NCBI GenBank assembly: GCA_938083085.1
Contig: CALLKX010000103.1
Location: 1-45,874 of the forward strand
From: an uncultured bacterium
GTDB lineage: Bacteria > Planctomycetota > UBA1135 > GCA-002686595
Reading direction: 5' to 3'
Length of the DNA stretch: 45,874 nt
Shown: positions 1 to 10,912 of the stretch, one piece after another
Numbering within the stretch: the first letter of the stretch is position 1
How the letters are laid out: each line of letters begins with the position of its first letter
Position numbers and translations under genes: made by a program
Notes under the pieces: generated by a model
Seen by the model: only the letters and a program-made list of their open reading frames with translations
Databases searched by the model: none
Told to the model about the DNA's origin: nothing

Positions 1-474
1 AACCCCGAGGGCATCCCCTGGCGCATCGGCGTGGACGACCCGCTCCCGCCCGCCGGCAGCGACCCGCTCTCCCCCATGGCGCTGGCGCCGAGGCCCCCCA
101 TCGCCCGCCTCTCCATGACCAGCGGCGGCGTGGCCACGAGCGGGGACTATCGCAACGTCCGCCGCGTGGGCAGCCGCGTGGTGAGCCACGTCATCGACCC
201 CCGGACCGGGTACCCCATCGACCACGACCTCGCGTCCGCGACGGTCATCGCGCCCACATGCGCGGAGGCCGACGGCCTCGCCACGGCGACGATGGTGCTC
301 GGGCCCATCGAGGGCCTCGAGCTGCTCGAGGCCCTTGAGGGTGTGGAGGGCTACCTGCTGGTTCGCACCCACAACGCCGAGGCGCCGATCGAGGCCATCA
401 TGACCTCGGGCATGTCCTCGGTGCTCATGGACGGCCCAGGAGACGGCCGCGTGCCCCGCCAGCGCGGGCGCTGA
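1..474 (+). CDS. apbE: FAD:protein FMN transferase ApbE, C-terminal part
   Basis: ApbE transfers FMN from FAD onto threonines of extracytoplasmic flavoproteins such as NqrB, NqrC and RnfG. The reading frame is open from base 1, so the 5' end lies outside the window. The visible 157 residues open with the family motif PWRIGVDDP. They continue with the SGDYRN segment and VSHVIDPRTGYPI, which belong to the nucleotide and magnesium-binding core. The tail with MTSGM and an Arg-rich end is typical. A gene for NqrM, another Na+-NQR maturation factor, lies convergently just downstream. This suggests that an nqr operon lies upstream, outside the window. Family assignment is firm; the Na+-NQR link is inferred from context. 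Confidence 0.9.
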   Translation, partial: NPEGIPWRIGVDDPLPPAGSDPLSPMALAPRPPIARLSMTSGGVATSGDYRNVRRVGSRVVSHVIDPRTGYPIDHDLASATVIAPTCAEADGLATATMVLGPIEGLELLEALEGVEGYLLVRTHNAEAPIEAIMTSGMSSVLMDGPGDGRVPRQRGR

Positions 475-499
475 GAAGCTCGCTTGCGGCCGGCTGCCA

Positions 500-571
500 C
501 TGCTGGCGACGGGGACTACTGCGGGCGACGGGGACGACTGCTCGCGGCGGCGACTACTGCTGGCGGCGGCG
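500..571. repeat. 19-bp degenerate tandem repeat
   Basis: About 3.5 copies of a 19-base unit begin with CTGCTGGCGACGGGGACTA at 500-518. The next copies are 519-537 and 538-556, and a partial copy follows. The array sits between the convergent apbE and nqrM genes. It runs into the 3' end of nqrM, supplying its stop codon and last glutamines. The unit boundaries were read by eye, with several mismatches in the third copy. Confidence 0.65.
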
Positions 572-793
572 GGCCGCGTCGCGCTCGCTCTTGCGGCGCG
601 CCAGGGCGAGGAGCTCCTTGCGCGCGTCACACACCGGCGCGTTCTGCATCTCGCAGAGGCAGTCCGCGATGGACTCCCCGTCCGGCCCCACGCCGCCGCA
701 GGAGCCCGACAGGGCCCTCCCGCGGAGCAGGCCGACCGCCATCCCGCCCACGGCGAGGGCGAAGAAGGCGAAGACGATGATGAACTCCTGCAT
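554..793 (-). CDS. nqrM: Na+-NQR maturation factor NqrM (DUF539 family)
   Basis: NqrM is a small membrane protein needed to assemble the Na+-translocating NADH:quinone reductase, probably by delivering iron to the NqrD/NqrE site. The 79-residue product has one N-terminal transmembrane segment (about residues 4-23). The family signature GSCGG (Cys32) follows, then Cys45, Cys47 and Cys55, matching the four-cysteine pattern. The C-terminus is basic and ends in QQ. In gammaproteobacteria nqrM usually follows apbE on the same strand; here it is convergent with apbE. The start is ATG at 793. The neighbouring apbE supports the call, although no nqr structural gene is visible. Confidence 0.82.
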   Translation of the reverse strand: MQEFIIVFAFFALAVGGMAVGLLRGRALSGSCGGVGPDGESIADCLCEMQNAPVCDARKELLALARRKSERDAARRRQQ

Positions 794-1096
794 GGCGACG
801 TCGGAAATCTAGGACATCTCGGCACCGAGGGGGTCCTGGGCCTGGACCAAATCCCCCGCAGCCCCTCCGGGAGACGCCTCCACCCGGCCCTGGGGCCCGG
901 ATGAGGAAACCCCGGGCACCTCCCCGGCCAGAAAGTTGAGCCCACGTCGGAGCGGGTCCCGGCGCCCAGCCTCGGCCGGGCTCGAATGCCCCCGAAACGT
1001 CACGAATCCTCCGCGCTCGAGGGCGGCAGGCGGACCCATTGCGACTAACCTCTCTGCCTCGAACGCGAGCCTCCCTCCCCGGCCCCCCTGAAGACC
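794..1096. other. Intergenic gap between divergent nqrM and icd
   Basis: This 303-base gap separates the starts of two divergent genes and must hold both promoters. It is GC-rich with no clear -35/-10 pair, no strong hairpin and no convincing short reading frame. Frames that cross it are shadows of the neighbouring genes. Confidence 0.5.
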
Positions 1097-3325
<2,229 letters not shown>

Positions 3326-3341
3326 CCCCGTCGCCGCCCCA

Positions 3342-3387
3342 GCGGCAGGGGCACGCGGCAGGGGCACGCGGCAGGGGCACGCGGCAG
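3342..3387. repeat. 13-bp tandem repeat
   Basis: The unit GCGGCAGGGGCAC is repeated perfectly at 3342-3354, 3355-3367 and 3368-3380, with a partial fourth copy to 3387. It lies in the gap after the isocitrate dehydrogenase stop. The first copy could pair with CCCCGTCGCCGC just upstream, so the array may have grown out of a terminator-like hairpin. Confidence 0.85.
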
Positions 3388-3457
3388 AATCGAACGACGG
3401 GGCCACACAGCGGGCCAAGGGGTGGCGCTCCACCAGGGATCGAGGTCCCATGGCGGA

Positions 3458-4252
3458 ATGCCTTCCCTCCTCGTCAGGTCCGTCTCCCCCGTCGCCCTCC
3501 TCCTCGCGGCCGCCTGCGCCTCCTCCTCGGCGCTCCCCGCCGGGGCGCCGCAGTCAACGCCGCAGTCAACGCCGCCGGCCCCGCCCCTCGTCGCGCCCTA
3601 CCGCGTCCTCATCCTCGGCGACTCCATCTCCATCGGCTACACGCCCTTCGTGCGGCAGGAGCTGGAGGGCGTGGCCGAGGTGTCCCGCCCCATGCGCAAC
3701 CGGGCGGAGGGCGCCAAGCCGCGGCCGGAGAACTGCGAGGGCACGAACAAGGGAGTGGGCTCCGTTGAACGCTGGCTCACCATGGAGGGCGCCCCCTTCG
3801 ACGTGATCCACTTCAACTTCGGCCTCCACGACATGAAGCGCGTCGACGCCGAGACAGGGCGGAACTCCAACGACCCCTTGGAAACCCACCAGGCGGACCC
3901 GGAGCGCTACCAGCGGCAGCTGCTTGAGATCACCCGCAGCCTGAAGGCTTCGGGCGCACGGCTGGTCTTCGCGACGACCACGCCGGTCCCCCCCGGCGAG
4001 CTCCGGCCCTACCGGGAGCCTTCAGACGCCGTGGAGTACAACCGCCGCGCCCTCGAGGTGATGGCCGCGGAGGGGGTCCCAGTCAACGACCTCTTCGCGC
4101 TCATCTCGGAGGCCGACCCGGCCCTCCAGAAGCCCGCCGACGTCCACTTCACACGGGAAGGCTCCCGCGCGCTCGGTGCCGCCGTGGCAGCGGCGGTCGT
4201 CGACGTGGCCGGCGCGGCGCAGCCTGAGCGCCAGCAGGCTCCCAGGAGATGA
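3458..4252 (+). CDS. SGNH/GDSL-family hydrolase, probable lipoprotein
   Basis: This is a predicted esterase or acyl hydrolase exported to the cell envelope. From the ATG at 3458 the protein has 264 residues. It has a hydrophobic signal ending at Cys20 (LLLAAAC, an acceptable though weak lipobox) and a Pro/Ser/Thr-rich linker. The GDSIS block carries the nucleophile Ser56. A GLHD motif stands in the GxND position, and DVHF near the end supplies the Asp-His pair. A longer frame begins at 3422, but its added 12 residues would precede the signal peptide, so I prefer 3458. The linker contains a 12-base direct repeat. The substrate cannot be told. A second, unrelated-looking SGNH lipoprotein lies at 12894. 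Confidence 0.8.
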   Translation: MPSLLVRSVSPVALLLAAACASSSALPAGAPQSTPQSTPPAPPLVAPYRVLILGDSISIGYTPFVRQELEGVAEVSRPMRNRAEGAKPRPENCEGTNKGVGSVERWLTMEGAPFDVIHFNFGLHDMKRVDAETGRNSNDPLETHQADPERYQRQLLEITRSLKASGARLVFATTTPVPPGELRPYREPSDAVEYNRRALEVMAAEGVPVNDLFALISEADPALQKPADVHFTREGSRALGAAVAAAVVDVAGAAQPERQQAPRR

Positions 4253-4836
4253 GGCGCCCCCCACACCTGCGCGCCGCACGAGTGGCAGGTGGACGCGGCA
4301 GACAAGGGGGGCCTCCAGGAACTCAGGCGTGTCCGTCTCCTCTGACCAAGTGAAGGTCCTCGGACCAAATGAAGGAGCCAGAGAACGGGGGGCGCAGGAG
4401 CTAGCAACACCCCCTGCGCTCCCCTTCCGATCTGACTCGTGTTCCACGGGGGGGGCACCGTTGCACGGCGCCCCTCCGCTTCCTCTCTAGTTCTCTCTCT
4501 CACGCCCGCAACCGCAGGCGCCGACGGGTCCTTGATCGGACTCGCCGGGTGAGGGAGGTCTCGGGCTCTGGATTCCCCATCGAACCCGTCACCGTTCCAC
4601 CCCCCTCGCCCGGCGAGCCTGGATCGAGGGCCTCGAAGGGACCTGGGCGCTGCGCCGCCTTCACGCCGGTGGCCGCCGTCCCGAGGAGCACGCTGCGCCC
4701 CGGGATCAGGTCACCGTCGATCTCGATGCAGAAGCCCATGTCAGGTCACCAATAGCAACCGACGTGCCACGGGCATGAGATCGCCCTAAATTGCTGACTA
4801 CAAGTGACATAACACTCCCTTGATGAAGCCCCTAGG
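4253..4836. other. Long intergenic region upstream of the sigma-54 activator
   Basis: About 580 bases lack a convincing gene. The first half is GC-rich and featureless. The last 100 bases (about 4740-4836) are distinctly richer in A and T than their surroundings, as expected for a promoter region. I found no good -24/-12 (GG-N10-GC) sigma-54 site and no well-spaced sigma-70 site. A doubtful small frame on the minus strand is listed separately. Confidence 0.5.
4500..4739 (-). CDS. Doubtful small hypothetical protein
   Basis: This 79-codon frame starts at ATG 4739. Its first 40 codons show the strong third-position G/C preference of real genes here, and the predicted start MGFCIEIDGDL looks protein-like. 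The second half is Arg-rich and loses that codon pattern, as if the frame were decayed or not translated. No family is recognised and no ribosome-binding site is evident. It would be divergent from the sigma-54 activator and share its AT-rich upstream region. It could be a gene remnant or chance. Confidence 0.25.
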   Translation of the reverse strand: MGFCIEIDGDLIPGRSVLLGTAATGVKAAQRPGPFEALDPGSPGEGGGTVTGSMGNPEPETSLTRRVRSRTRRRLRLRA

Positions 4837-4880
4837 CTACATAAATGTAGGATGCCCTGATTGGCCCTACATCTACGTAG
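4837..4880 (+). promoter_or_regulatory. Pair of palindromic operator-like sites
   Basis: CTACATAAATGTAG (4837-4850) is an inverted repeat with perfect 6-base arms around AA. CTACATCTACGTAG (4867-4880) is the same with one arm mismatch. Both are followed by GATG, so an 18-base unit is repeated exactly 30 bases apart, about three helical turns. The second copy ends one base before the ATG of the regulator gene. The geometry suggests a dimeric repressor or activator binding on one DNA face, perhaps for autoregulation. The binding protein is unknown. Confidence 0.55.
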
Positions 4881-4881
4881 G

Positions 4882-6450
4882 ATGGGCCTCCTGCCCGCGA
4901 TCGCGCCCCTAGCCCACCCAGGATCCTTGCCCCTCTCCCCCCAGCCCCTCGAGAGCGATCTCCGGCTGCTCTTCGCCATCAACCAGATCCTGGTCGGGAG
5001 CCTGGAACCCCTTTCGGTCCTCGAACCGGTGCTCGCCACCCTCGTCGAGGGCACCCACCTCCAGCACGCGGTCGTCGCCATGGTCCACCGGGCCTCCGGG
5101 GAGCTTCGGATCGAGGCCGCGGTGGGCCTCACCGCGGACGAGCAGCGCGCTGCCGAGGAGCGCGTGGACGCGAGCCCCATCGCGGAGGCCGTGGCGCTCT
5201 CGCAGCCCATGACGCTCCCCCTCGAGAAGGGGGATCACCCGCTGCTGGGCGTCTGCTCACAGCCCGAGCGCTGCTCGCTGCTCGTCATCCCCATCCAGCT
5301 GAGCGGCGAGATCGTCGGGGCGATCGCCGGGGACTTCCCGTCCACCCCCCACTCGGAGCTCAACCACGTCTCCATGCTCATGTCGACGGTGGCCTCGATG
5401 ATCGCGCAGGCTGTCCGCCTGAGGCAGCGGGCCGCCGAAGAGCGCGACTCGTTGCGCGCAGAGAACGAGCGGCTTCGAGACGCCCTGAAGGAGCGGTACC
5501 GGCCCGAGAACATCGTCGGTGACTCGAAGCCCATGCTCACGGTCTTCGACCAGATCGCCAGGGTCTGCCGCGCGGACGCCACGGTGCTGATTCGCGGCGA
5601 GAGCGGCGTGGGCAAGGAGCTCGTCGCCGCAGCGATCCACTACTCCAGCGACCGCGCCACCAAGCCCTTCATCAAGGTCAACTGCGCCGCGCTCCCGGCC
5701 ACGCTCCTCGAGAGCGAGCTCTTCGGGCACGAGAAGGGCGCCTTCACCGGAGCGATCCAGGAGCGCATCGGCCGCTTCGAGCTCGCGGACGGTGGCACGC
5801 TCTTCCTCGACGAGATCGGTGAGTTCCCCCTCACGACGCAGGTGCTCCTCCTGCGCTTCCTCCAGGAGCGACAGTTCGAGCGGATCGGGAGCGCGAAGAC
5901 GCGCGCCACGGACGTGCGGGTGATCGCCGCGACGAACGCGGATGTGGAGGAGCAGGTGGCAGGTGGAGCGTTCCGAGAGGACCTCTACTACCGCCTCAAC
6001 GTCTTCCCGATCCACGTCCCGGCCCTGCGCGAACGCGCGGCGGACGTCATCCCGCTCTGCGAGCACTTCCTCCACGTCCACGCGGCGAAGAGCGACGCTC
6101 CAGCCCCGGGGCTTTCCTCCACCGCGCGCGCGCTACTCAAGACCTACCCCTGGCCCGGCAACGTCCGAGAGCTGGAGAACTGCATGCTCCGCGCCACGCT
6201 GCAGTGCGAGGGCGACGTGATCCGCTCCCACCACCTCCCGCCCAACATGCAGCCCGCCGGGGAGCCGCCGGTGGAGCCGACCGGGACCCTCGCCGCGACG
6301 CTGGAGCGGGTGGAGCGCGAGCTGCTCCTCGACGCCTTGCGCTCCACCCGCGGGAACCGCGCCAAGGCCGCCCGACTCCTGGACATCACCGAGCGCCAGA
6401 TGGGGCTCCGGGTCAAGCGCTACGGGATCGACCCCGCCGACCTGCGCTGA
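4882..6450 (+). CDS. Sigma-54-dependent activator, NifA-like (GAF-AAA+-Fis HTH)
   Basis: This enhancer-binding protein would remodel RNA polymerase-sigma-54 by ATP hydrolysis. The 522 residues comprise an N-terminal GAF sensor (about 28-178) and a short coiled coil (about 182-206). The AAA+ domain has Walker A GESGVGKE (239-246), the sigma-54-contacting GAFTGA loop (286-291) and Walker B TLFLDE (306-311). A C-terminal Fis-type helix-turn-helix (about 480-515) ends with ITERQMGLRVKRYGID. Domain order and HTH resemble NifA, but no nitrogenase genes are present and NifA's cysteine linker is not seen, so its targets are unknown. The ATG at 4882 immediately follows the second palindrome; the in-frame TTG at 4861 is less likely. 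The next gene starts 32 bases downstream. Confidence 0.88.
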   Translation: MGLLPAIAPLAHPGSLPLSPQPLESDLRLLFAINQILVGSLEPLSVLEPVLATLVEGTHLQHAVVAMVHRASGELRIEAAVGLTADEQRAAEERVDASPIAEAVALSQPMTLPLEKGDHPLLGVCSQPERCSLLVIPIQLSGEIVGAIAGDFPSTPHSELNHVSMLMSTVASMIAQAVRLRQRAAEERDSLRAENERLRDALKERYRPENIVGDSKPMLTVFDQIARVCRADATVLIRGESGVGKELVAAAIHYSSDRATKPFIKVNCAALPATLLESELFGHEKGAFTGAIQERIGRFELADGGTLFLDEIGEFPLTTQVLLLRFLQERQFERIGSAKTRATDVRVIAATNADVEEQVAGGAFREDLYYRLNVFPIHVPALRERAADVIPLCEHFLHVHAAKSDAPAPGLSSTARALLKTYPWPGNVRELENCMLRATLQCEGDVIRSHHLPPNMQPAGEPPVEPTGTLAATLERVERELLLDALRSTRGNRAKAARLLDITERQMGLRVKRYGIDPADLR

Positions 6451-6482
6451 CCACAATCGGCGCCACGCGCTACCCTGGGCCA

Positions 6483-9400
6483 ATGCTCGCCCAGGCCTCG
6501 CTCATCCCCCTGCTCGTGCTCGCCGCGGTAACGTCGGGCGACGACCCCGTCAGCTTCGGCCGGGAGATCCGGCCCCTGCTCGCGGACCGCTGCTTCCCCT
6601 GCCACGGCCCCGACGCGGGCACGCGGGAGGCGAACCTCCGCCTCGACCTGCGCGCCTCGGCGGTCGAGGACCGCGCCGGCTCCAGAGCTATCGACACCCG
6701 CGCGGTCGCCGACAGCGAGCTCCTGATCCGCGTCGGGGACGACCTCGACCCGATGCCGCCCGGGCCCGACCACGCGCCGCTCAGCAGCGCCGAGGCGGAC
6801 CTCCTTGAGCGCTGGATCTCAGAGGGGGCTCCCTACGACAAGCACTGGGCCTACCAGGCGCCGGACCGCCCGGAGGCCCCCGGGGTGGATGCGCCTCTGG
6901 CGCCGCCGGAGTGGGTCCGGGGAGACATCGACCGGTGGATCCTCGACGGCCTCGCCGACTCAGGGCTCGAGCCCGCGCCCCGCGCCGATGCCCGGAGCCT
7001 CGTGCGGCGGCTCTCCCTCGACCTCCTCGGGCTCCCCCCCACCCAGGCCCAGGTGGAGGCCTTCGCCCTCGACCCGGGGCAGGCCGCGCTGGAGGGCCTC
7101 GTGGATGAGCTGCTCGCGTCGCCCCACCACGCCGAGCGCCTCACCACCTTCTGGTTCGACCTGGTGCGCTTCGCGGACACCACGGGGATCCACGCGGACA
7201 ACCGCTGGAACATCACGCCCTATCGCGACTGGGTCATCGACGCGTTCGCGTCCAACATGCCCTTCGACCGCTTCACGGTGGAGCAGATCGCGGGCGACCT
7301 GCTCCCGGACGCCGACCGCTCCCAGCGCGTCGCCGCCGCCTACAACCGGCTGAACCTCATCACCCGCGAGGGGGGCTCCCAGCCCAAGGAGTTCCTGGCC
7401 CGCTACACCGCCGACCGCGTGCGGAACCTGACCGAGGTGTGGCTCGCCTCGACCGTGGGCTGCGCGGAGTGCCACGACCACAAGTTCGACCCCTTCTCCG
7501 CCGAGGAGTTCTACGAGCTCGGGGCCTTCTTCGCCGACATCGAACAGGTCGGCGTCTACCTCTCGGGGAACAACACCTTCCCCCCCGAGCTCCCCGTCCC
7601 GTCCGCGGACCAGGAGCGGCGCCTCGGCGAGCTCACCTCCGCGCTCTCCGCCGTCGAGGTCGCGCTCGCCGCGGAGACGCCTGAGCTCGCCGCGGACCGC
7701 GCAGTCTTCATCGACGCGCTCGCCATGAGCTCCTGGATCACCCCGGAGGAGGTCGAGGTCCGCTCCGCGTCCGGGCGTACGTTCGAGGCCGACGCGTCGG
7801 GCGCCTGGCGCTCCAGCGCCGACGGGGACGACAAGGACACCTTCACCGTGCGCTTCCCCGCGCCGGCGGAGCCGCTCCGCTCGATCCGGCTCGAGCTCCT
7901 CGCCGACGAGGCCCTCCCGAACCAGGGCCCGGGGCTCGCCGCGAACGGCAACGTCGTGCTCAGCGAGGTCTCGGTGCGGGTCGACGGTGAGAGCGTCCCC
8001 ATCACCGCCGCCCGGGCCTCCTTCGAGCAGCCTGGCTACCCTGTGGCCAAGGCCCACGACGGCGAGCTCGGGCGCGCAGGGTGGGCCGTGATGCGCGGGC
8101 AGGACGGCGCGCCCTCGGAGGTCGTCTTCGACCTCGCGCGGCCGGTGGGCGGACCCGGATCCGGGGCGGTCGAGGTTGAGCTTGCCCAGGTCCACGGCGG
8201 CCGACACCTCATGGGCCGCTGGCGCTTCTCGCTGGGAACGATGGAGGGCAGCCCCGCGCTCGCCCCGGACCTGCGAGGGCTACTGAGCCTCCCCGAGGGC
8301 GAACGCCCGGAGGCGGCCCGCCTGGAGCTGGACCTCCTGCACCGAGCCCGCTGCGCGCTGCTCGCCGACGAGCGAGCGGAGCAGGCCCGCCTCCGGGCCG
8401 AGCTCATGACCCTCCAGGGCCAGATCCCCCTGGTGATGGAGACCCGCGCCGTCGACCCCATGCTCACCCGAGTCCTCGCGCGGGGAAACTGGATGGACGA
8501 GACCGGCGACGTCGTCCTCCCCTCGGTCCCCGCGGCCTTCGGGACGCTCACCGTCGAGGGCCGTCGCCCCACCCGCCTCGACCTCGCTCGATGGCTGGTG
8601 GACGGCGAGAACCCCCTGGTCGCCCGGGTCCTCGTCAACCGAGTCTGGCGGCTCTTCATGGGCCGCGGGATCGTCGAGACCCTCGACGACTTCGGGGTCC
8701 AGGGCACGTCGCCCACCCACCCCGAGCTCCTTGACCACCTCGCCACGCGGCTCGTCGATTCCGGCTGGGACCTGCGGGCGCTGATCCGGGACATCGTGAC
8801 CTCCAGCGCCTACCAGCAGACCTCTGCCATCGCAGACCCCTCCTCGGAGCGCGGACAGCGCTTCGGGAAGCAGGTCCGCCACCGCCTCGACGCGGAGTTC
8901 ATCCGCGACGGCGCGCTGGCGGCGAGCGGACTCCTGCAGCGCGACGTGGGCGGCCCCAGCGTCCGCCCGTACCAGCCCGTCGGTTACTGGTCTCACCTCA
9001 ACTTCCCGCGGCGGACCTACCGACCGTCGGAGGGTGACGCCCTCCACCGCCGCGCCCTCTACGGCCACTGGCAGCGCCAGTTCGTCCACCCGAGCCTCGC
9101 GGCCTTCGACGCCCCCAGTCGCGAGCGCTGCACCTCCGAGCGGCCGCGTTCGAACACGCCCTTGGCGGCTCTCGCCCTGCTCAACGATCCGATCTTCGTG
9201 GAGGCCGCGCGGGCCCTCGCCCAACAGGTCCTCTCCGCTCCAGATCAGACCGACGGCGAGCGTGTGGAGGATCTCTGGCAGCGGGTCCTGCAGCGCGCCC
9301 CCGAGGCCGCAGAGCAGGCGCTGCTCCTCGGGCTGCTCGCCGAGCATCGAGCCTCCTTCGCGGCGAGGCCCGAAGACGCGGCGGCGCTGACCGCGATCGG

Positions 9401-9503
9401 CGCCTCCCCGGCCCCCCCGCCCCTCGCAACGGACGAGCTGGCGGCGTGGACCTCCGTGGCCCGCGTGGCCCTCAACCTCCACGAGGCGATCGTCAGGGAA
9501 TGA
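6483..9503 (+). CDS. PSCyt1/DUF1549/DUF1553 planctomycete cytochrome-like protein
   Basis: This is a large exported protein of the planctomycete-specific PSCyt1-PSCyt2-PSD1 type. Its molecular role is not established; it is often encoded with DUF1501 proteins and sulfatases. The product has 1,006 residues: a signal peptide (about 1-19), then a cytochrome-c-like segment with CFPCH (Cys37, Cys40, His41). DUF1549 contains a second heme-like motif CAECH (327-331) in the typical GCAECHDHKFDP context. A middle region may be a discoidin-like sandwich, and DUF1553 has ARVLVNRVWRLFMGRG and YQQTS. The start at 6483 opens directly on the signal peptide; the same frame is open further upstream but that part overlaps the regulator gene. 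Its TGA overlaps the ATG of the DUF1501 gene, implying translational coupling. Confidence 0.92.
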   Translation: MLAQASLIPLLVLAAVTSGDDPVSFGREIRPLLADRCFPCHGPDAGTREANLRLDLRASAVEDRAGSRAIDTRAVADSELLIRVGDDLDPMPPGPDHAPLSSAEADLLERWISEGAPYDKHWAYQAPDRPEAPGVDAPLAPPEWVRGDIDRWILDGLADSGLEPAPRADARSLVRRLSLDLLGLPPTQAQVEAFALDPGQAALEGLVDELLASPHHAERLTTFWFDLVRFADTTGIHADNRWNITPYRDWVIDAFASNMPFDRFTVEQIAGDLLPDADRSQRVAAAYNRLNLITREGGSQPKEFLARYTADRVRNLTEVWLASTVGCAECHDHKFDPFSAEEFYELGAFFADIEQVGVYLSGNNTFPPELPVPSADQERRLGELTSALSAVEVALAAETPELAADRAVFIDALAMSSWITPEEVEVRSASGRTFEADASGAWRSSADGDDKDTFTVRFPAPAEPLRSIRLELLADEALPNQGPGLAANGNVVLSEVSVRVDGESVPITAARASFEQPGYPVAKAHDGELGRAGWAVMRGQDGAPSEVVFDLARPVGGPGSGAVEVELAQVHGGRHLMGRWRFSLGTMEGSPALAPDLRGLLSLPEGERPEAARLELDLLHRARCALLADERAEQARLRAELMTLQGQIPLVMETRAVDPMLTRVLARGNWMDETGDVVLPSVPAAFGTLTVEGRRPTRLDLARWLVDGENPLVARVLVNRVWRLFMGRGIVETLDDFGVQGTSPTHPELLDHLATRLVDSGWDLRALIRDIVTSSAYQQTSAIADPSSERGQRFGKQVRHRLDAEFIRDGALAASGLLQRDVGGPSVRPYQPVGYWSHLNFPRRTYRPSEGDALHRRALYGHWQRQFVHPSLAAFDAPSRERCTSERPRSNTPLAALALLNDPIFVEAARALAQQVLSAPDQTDGERVEDLWQRVLQRAPEAAEQALLLGLLAEHRASFAARPEDAAALTAIGASPAPPPLATDELAAWTSVARVALNLHEAIVRE

Positions 9504-10912
9504 GACCGCTCCTCCATCCAGGCCTCCTCAACGGGCTCTCCCGCAGGACCTTCCTCACCGGCGCAGCCGCGGGGCTGGGGCAGGCCGCCCTCGCTTCACT
9601 GAACGCCGGAGCCGCCCAGGACGCCGGCCCCTTCCGGGTCCCGGGCGCGCCCCGCGCGAAGCGCGTCATCCACCTCTACATGGCCGGTGGACCGAGCCAC
9701 CTGGAGACCTTCGACGAGAAGCCCGAGCTCGCCAAGCTCGACGGCGAGCCCATGCCCGAGTCGTTCACGGGCGGCCAGCAGCTGGCGCAGCTCCAGGGGC
9801 GCGCGCTGCGCTGCCTCGGCCCGCGCTTCCCCTTTCGCCCCTTCGGCGAGAGCGGGCTCCGCATCTGCGAGAAGTTCCCCCGCCTCGGCAGCGTGATCGA
9901 CGAGTTCTGCATCCTCAATTCGCTCGAGACCGACCAGATCAACCACGACCCGGCGCACACGCTCTTCAACACGGGCACGACGCTCCCGGGCCGGCCGTCC
10001 ATGGGGTCGTGGATTCACTACGGGCTGGGCTCCTTGAACGAGAACCTGCCCGCCTTCGTGGTCCTGAGCTCCATCGGCAAGGGAGGCCAGTCCCAGCCCA
10101 TCGCCGCCAGGCAGTGGCATTCGGGGTTCCTCCCCTCCCGCTACCAGGGGGTCGAACTGCGGTCCGTTGGAGACCCCGTGCTCTACGTACAGAACCCCGC
10201 GGGTGTCGACCGGGCCCAGCAGGGGGACGTGGTCGAGGCGATCGCGAGGCTCAACCGGGTGCGAGCAGCCGGGACCGGCGACCCCGAGGCGGCCGCCCGC
10301 ACGGCCCAGTACGAGCTCGCCTTCCGCATGCAGGCCGCGGTCCCGGAGCTGGTGGATCTCGCCGGCGAATCCCAGGAGGTGCTCGACCTCTACGGCACCG
10401 AGGGCCGCGACGGCTCCTACGCCAGCAACTGTCTCATGGCTCGCCGCATGGCAGAACGCGGCGTGCGGTTCATCCAGGTGTACCACCGGGGCTGGGACCA
10501 CCACGGCGGCGTGCAGCGCTCCATGGAGATCACGGCGAAGGAGGTGGATCAGGCCAGCGCCGCGCTGGTCACCGACCTCAAGCGCCGCGGGCTGCTGGAG
10601 GACACGCTCATCCTGTTTGGGGGCGAGTTCGGCCGGACCCCCATGGGCCAGGGAGACGGCAGGGATCACCACATCCGCGGCTTCTCCTACCTCATGGCCG
10701 GCGCCGGCATCCCCGGCGGGCGGCGCTACGGCGCGACCGACCCCCTGGGCTACGCCGCGGTCGAGGACGTGGTCCACGTCCGTGACCTCCACGCGACCGT
10801 CTTGCACCTGCTCGGTCTCGACCACGAGAAGCTCGGCTACGACTTTCGCGGCCTCGACCTGCGGCTCACCGGCGTCGAGCCCGCACGGGTCCTGCGGGAC
10901 GTCATCGCCTGA
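9500..10912 (+). CDS. DUF1501 family protein with Tat signal
   Basis: DUF1501 proteins are sulfatase/alkaline-phosphatase-fold proteins exported by the twin-arginine pathway; their substrates are unknown. The 470-residue product begins with a Tat signal, SRRTFL at residues 14-19 followed by an Ala/Gly-rich hydrophobic stretch. Family landmarks are the HLYMAGGPSHLETFD block, INHDPAH, GWDHHGG, and LFGGEFGRTP with GRDHH, which probably bind metals. The ATG at 9500 overlaps the preceding stop (ATGA), so it is co-translated with the PSCyt1 protein. The longer frame from 9446 would add residues ahead of the Tat motif and was rejected. Confidence 0.93.
   Translation: MRPLLHPGLLNGLSRRTFLTGAAAGLGQAALASLNAGAAQDAGPFRVPGAPRAKRVIHLYMAGGPSHLETFDEKPELAKLDGEPMPESFTGGQQLAQLQGRALRCLGPRFPFRPFGESGLRICEKFPRLGSVIDEFCILNSLETDQINHDPAHTLFNTGTTLPGRPSMGSWIHYGLGSLNENLPAFVVLSSIGKGGQSQPIAARQWHSGFLPSRYQGVELRSVGDPVLYVQNPAGVDRAQQGDVVEAIARLNRVRAAGTGDPEAAARTAQYELAFRMQAAVPELVDLAGESQEVLDLYGTEGRDGSYASNCLMARRMAERGVRFIQVYHRGWDHHGGVQRSMEITAKEVDQASAALVTDLKRRGLLEDTLILFGGEFGRTPMGQGDGRDHHIRGFSYLMAGAGIPGGRRYGATDPLGYAAVEDVVHVRDLHATVLHLLGLDHEKLGYDFRGLDLRLTGVEPARVLRDVIA

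Noticed and set aside
4741..4836. Sigma-54 or sigma-70 promoter upstream of the activator
   Set aside because: No GG-N10-GC element was found, and TTGCTG at 4791 has no -10 at the right distance.
4882..6450. Calling the sigma-54 activator NifA itself
   Set aside because: No nif genes are visible and the interdomain cysteine pattern of redox-sensing NifA is absent; only a NifA-like label is justified.
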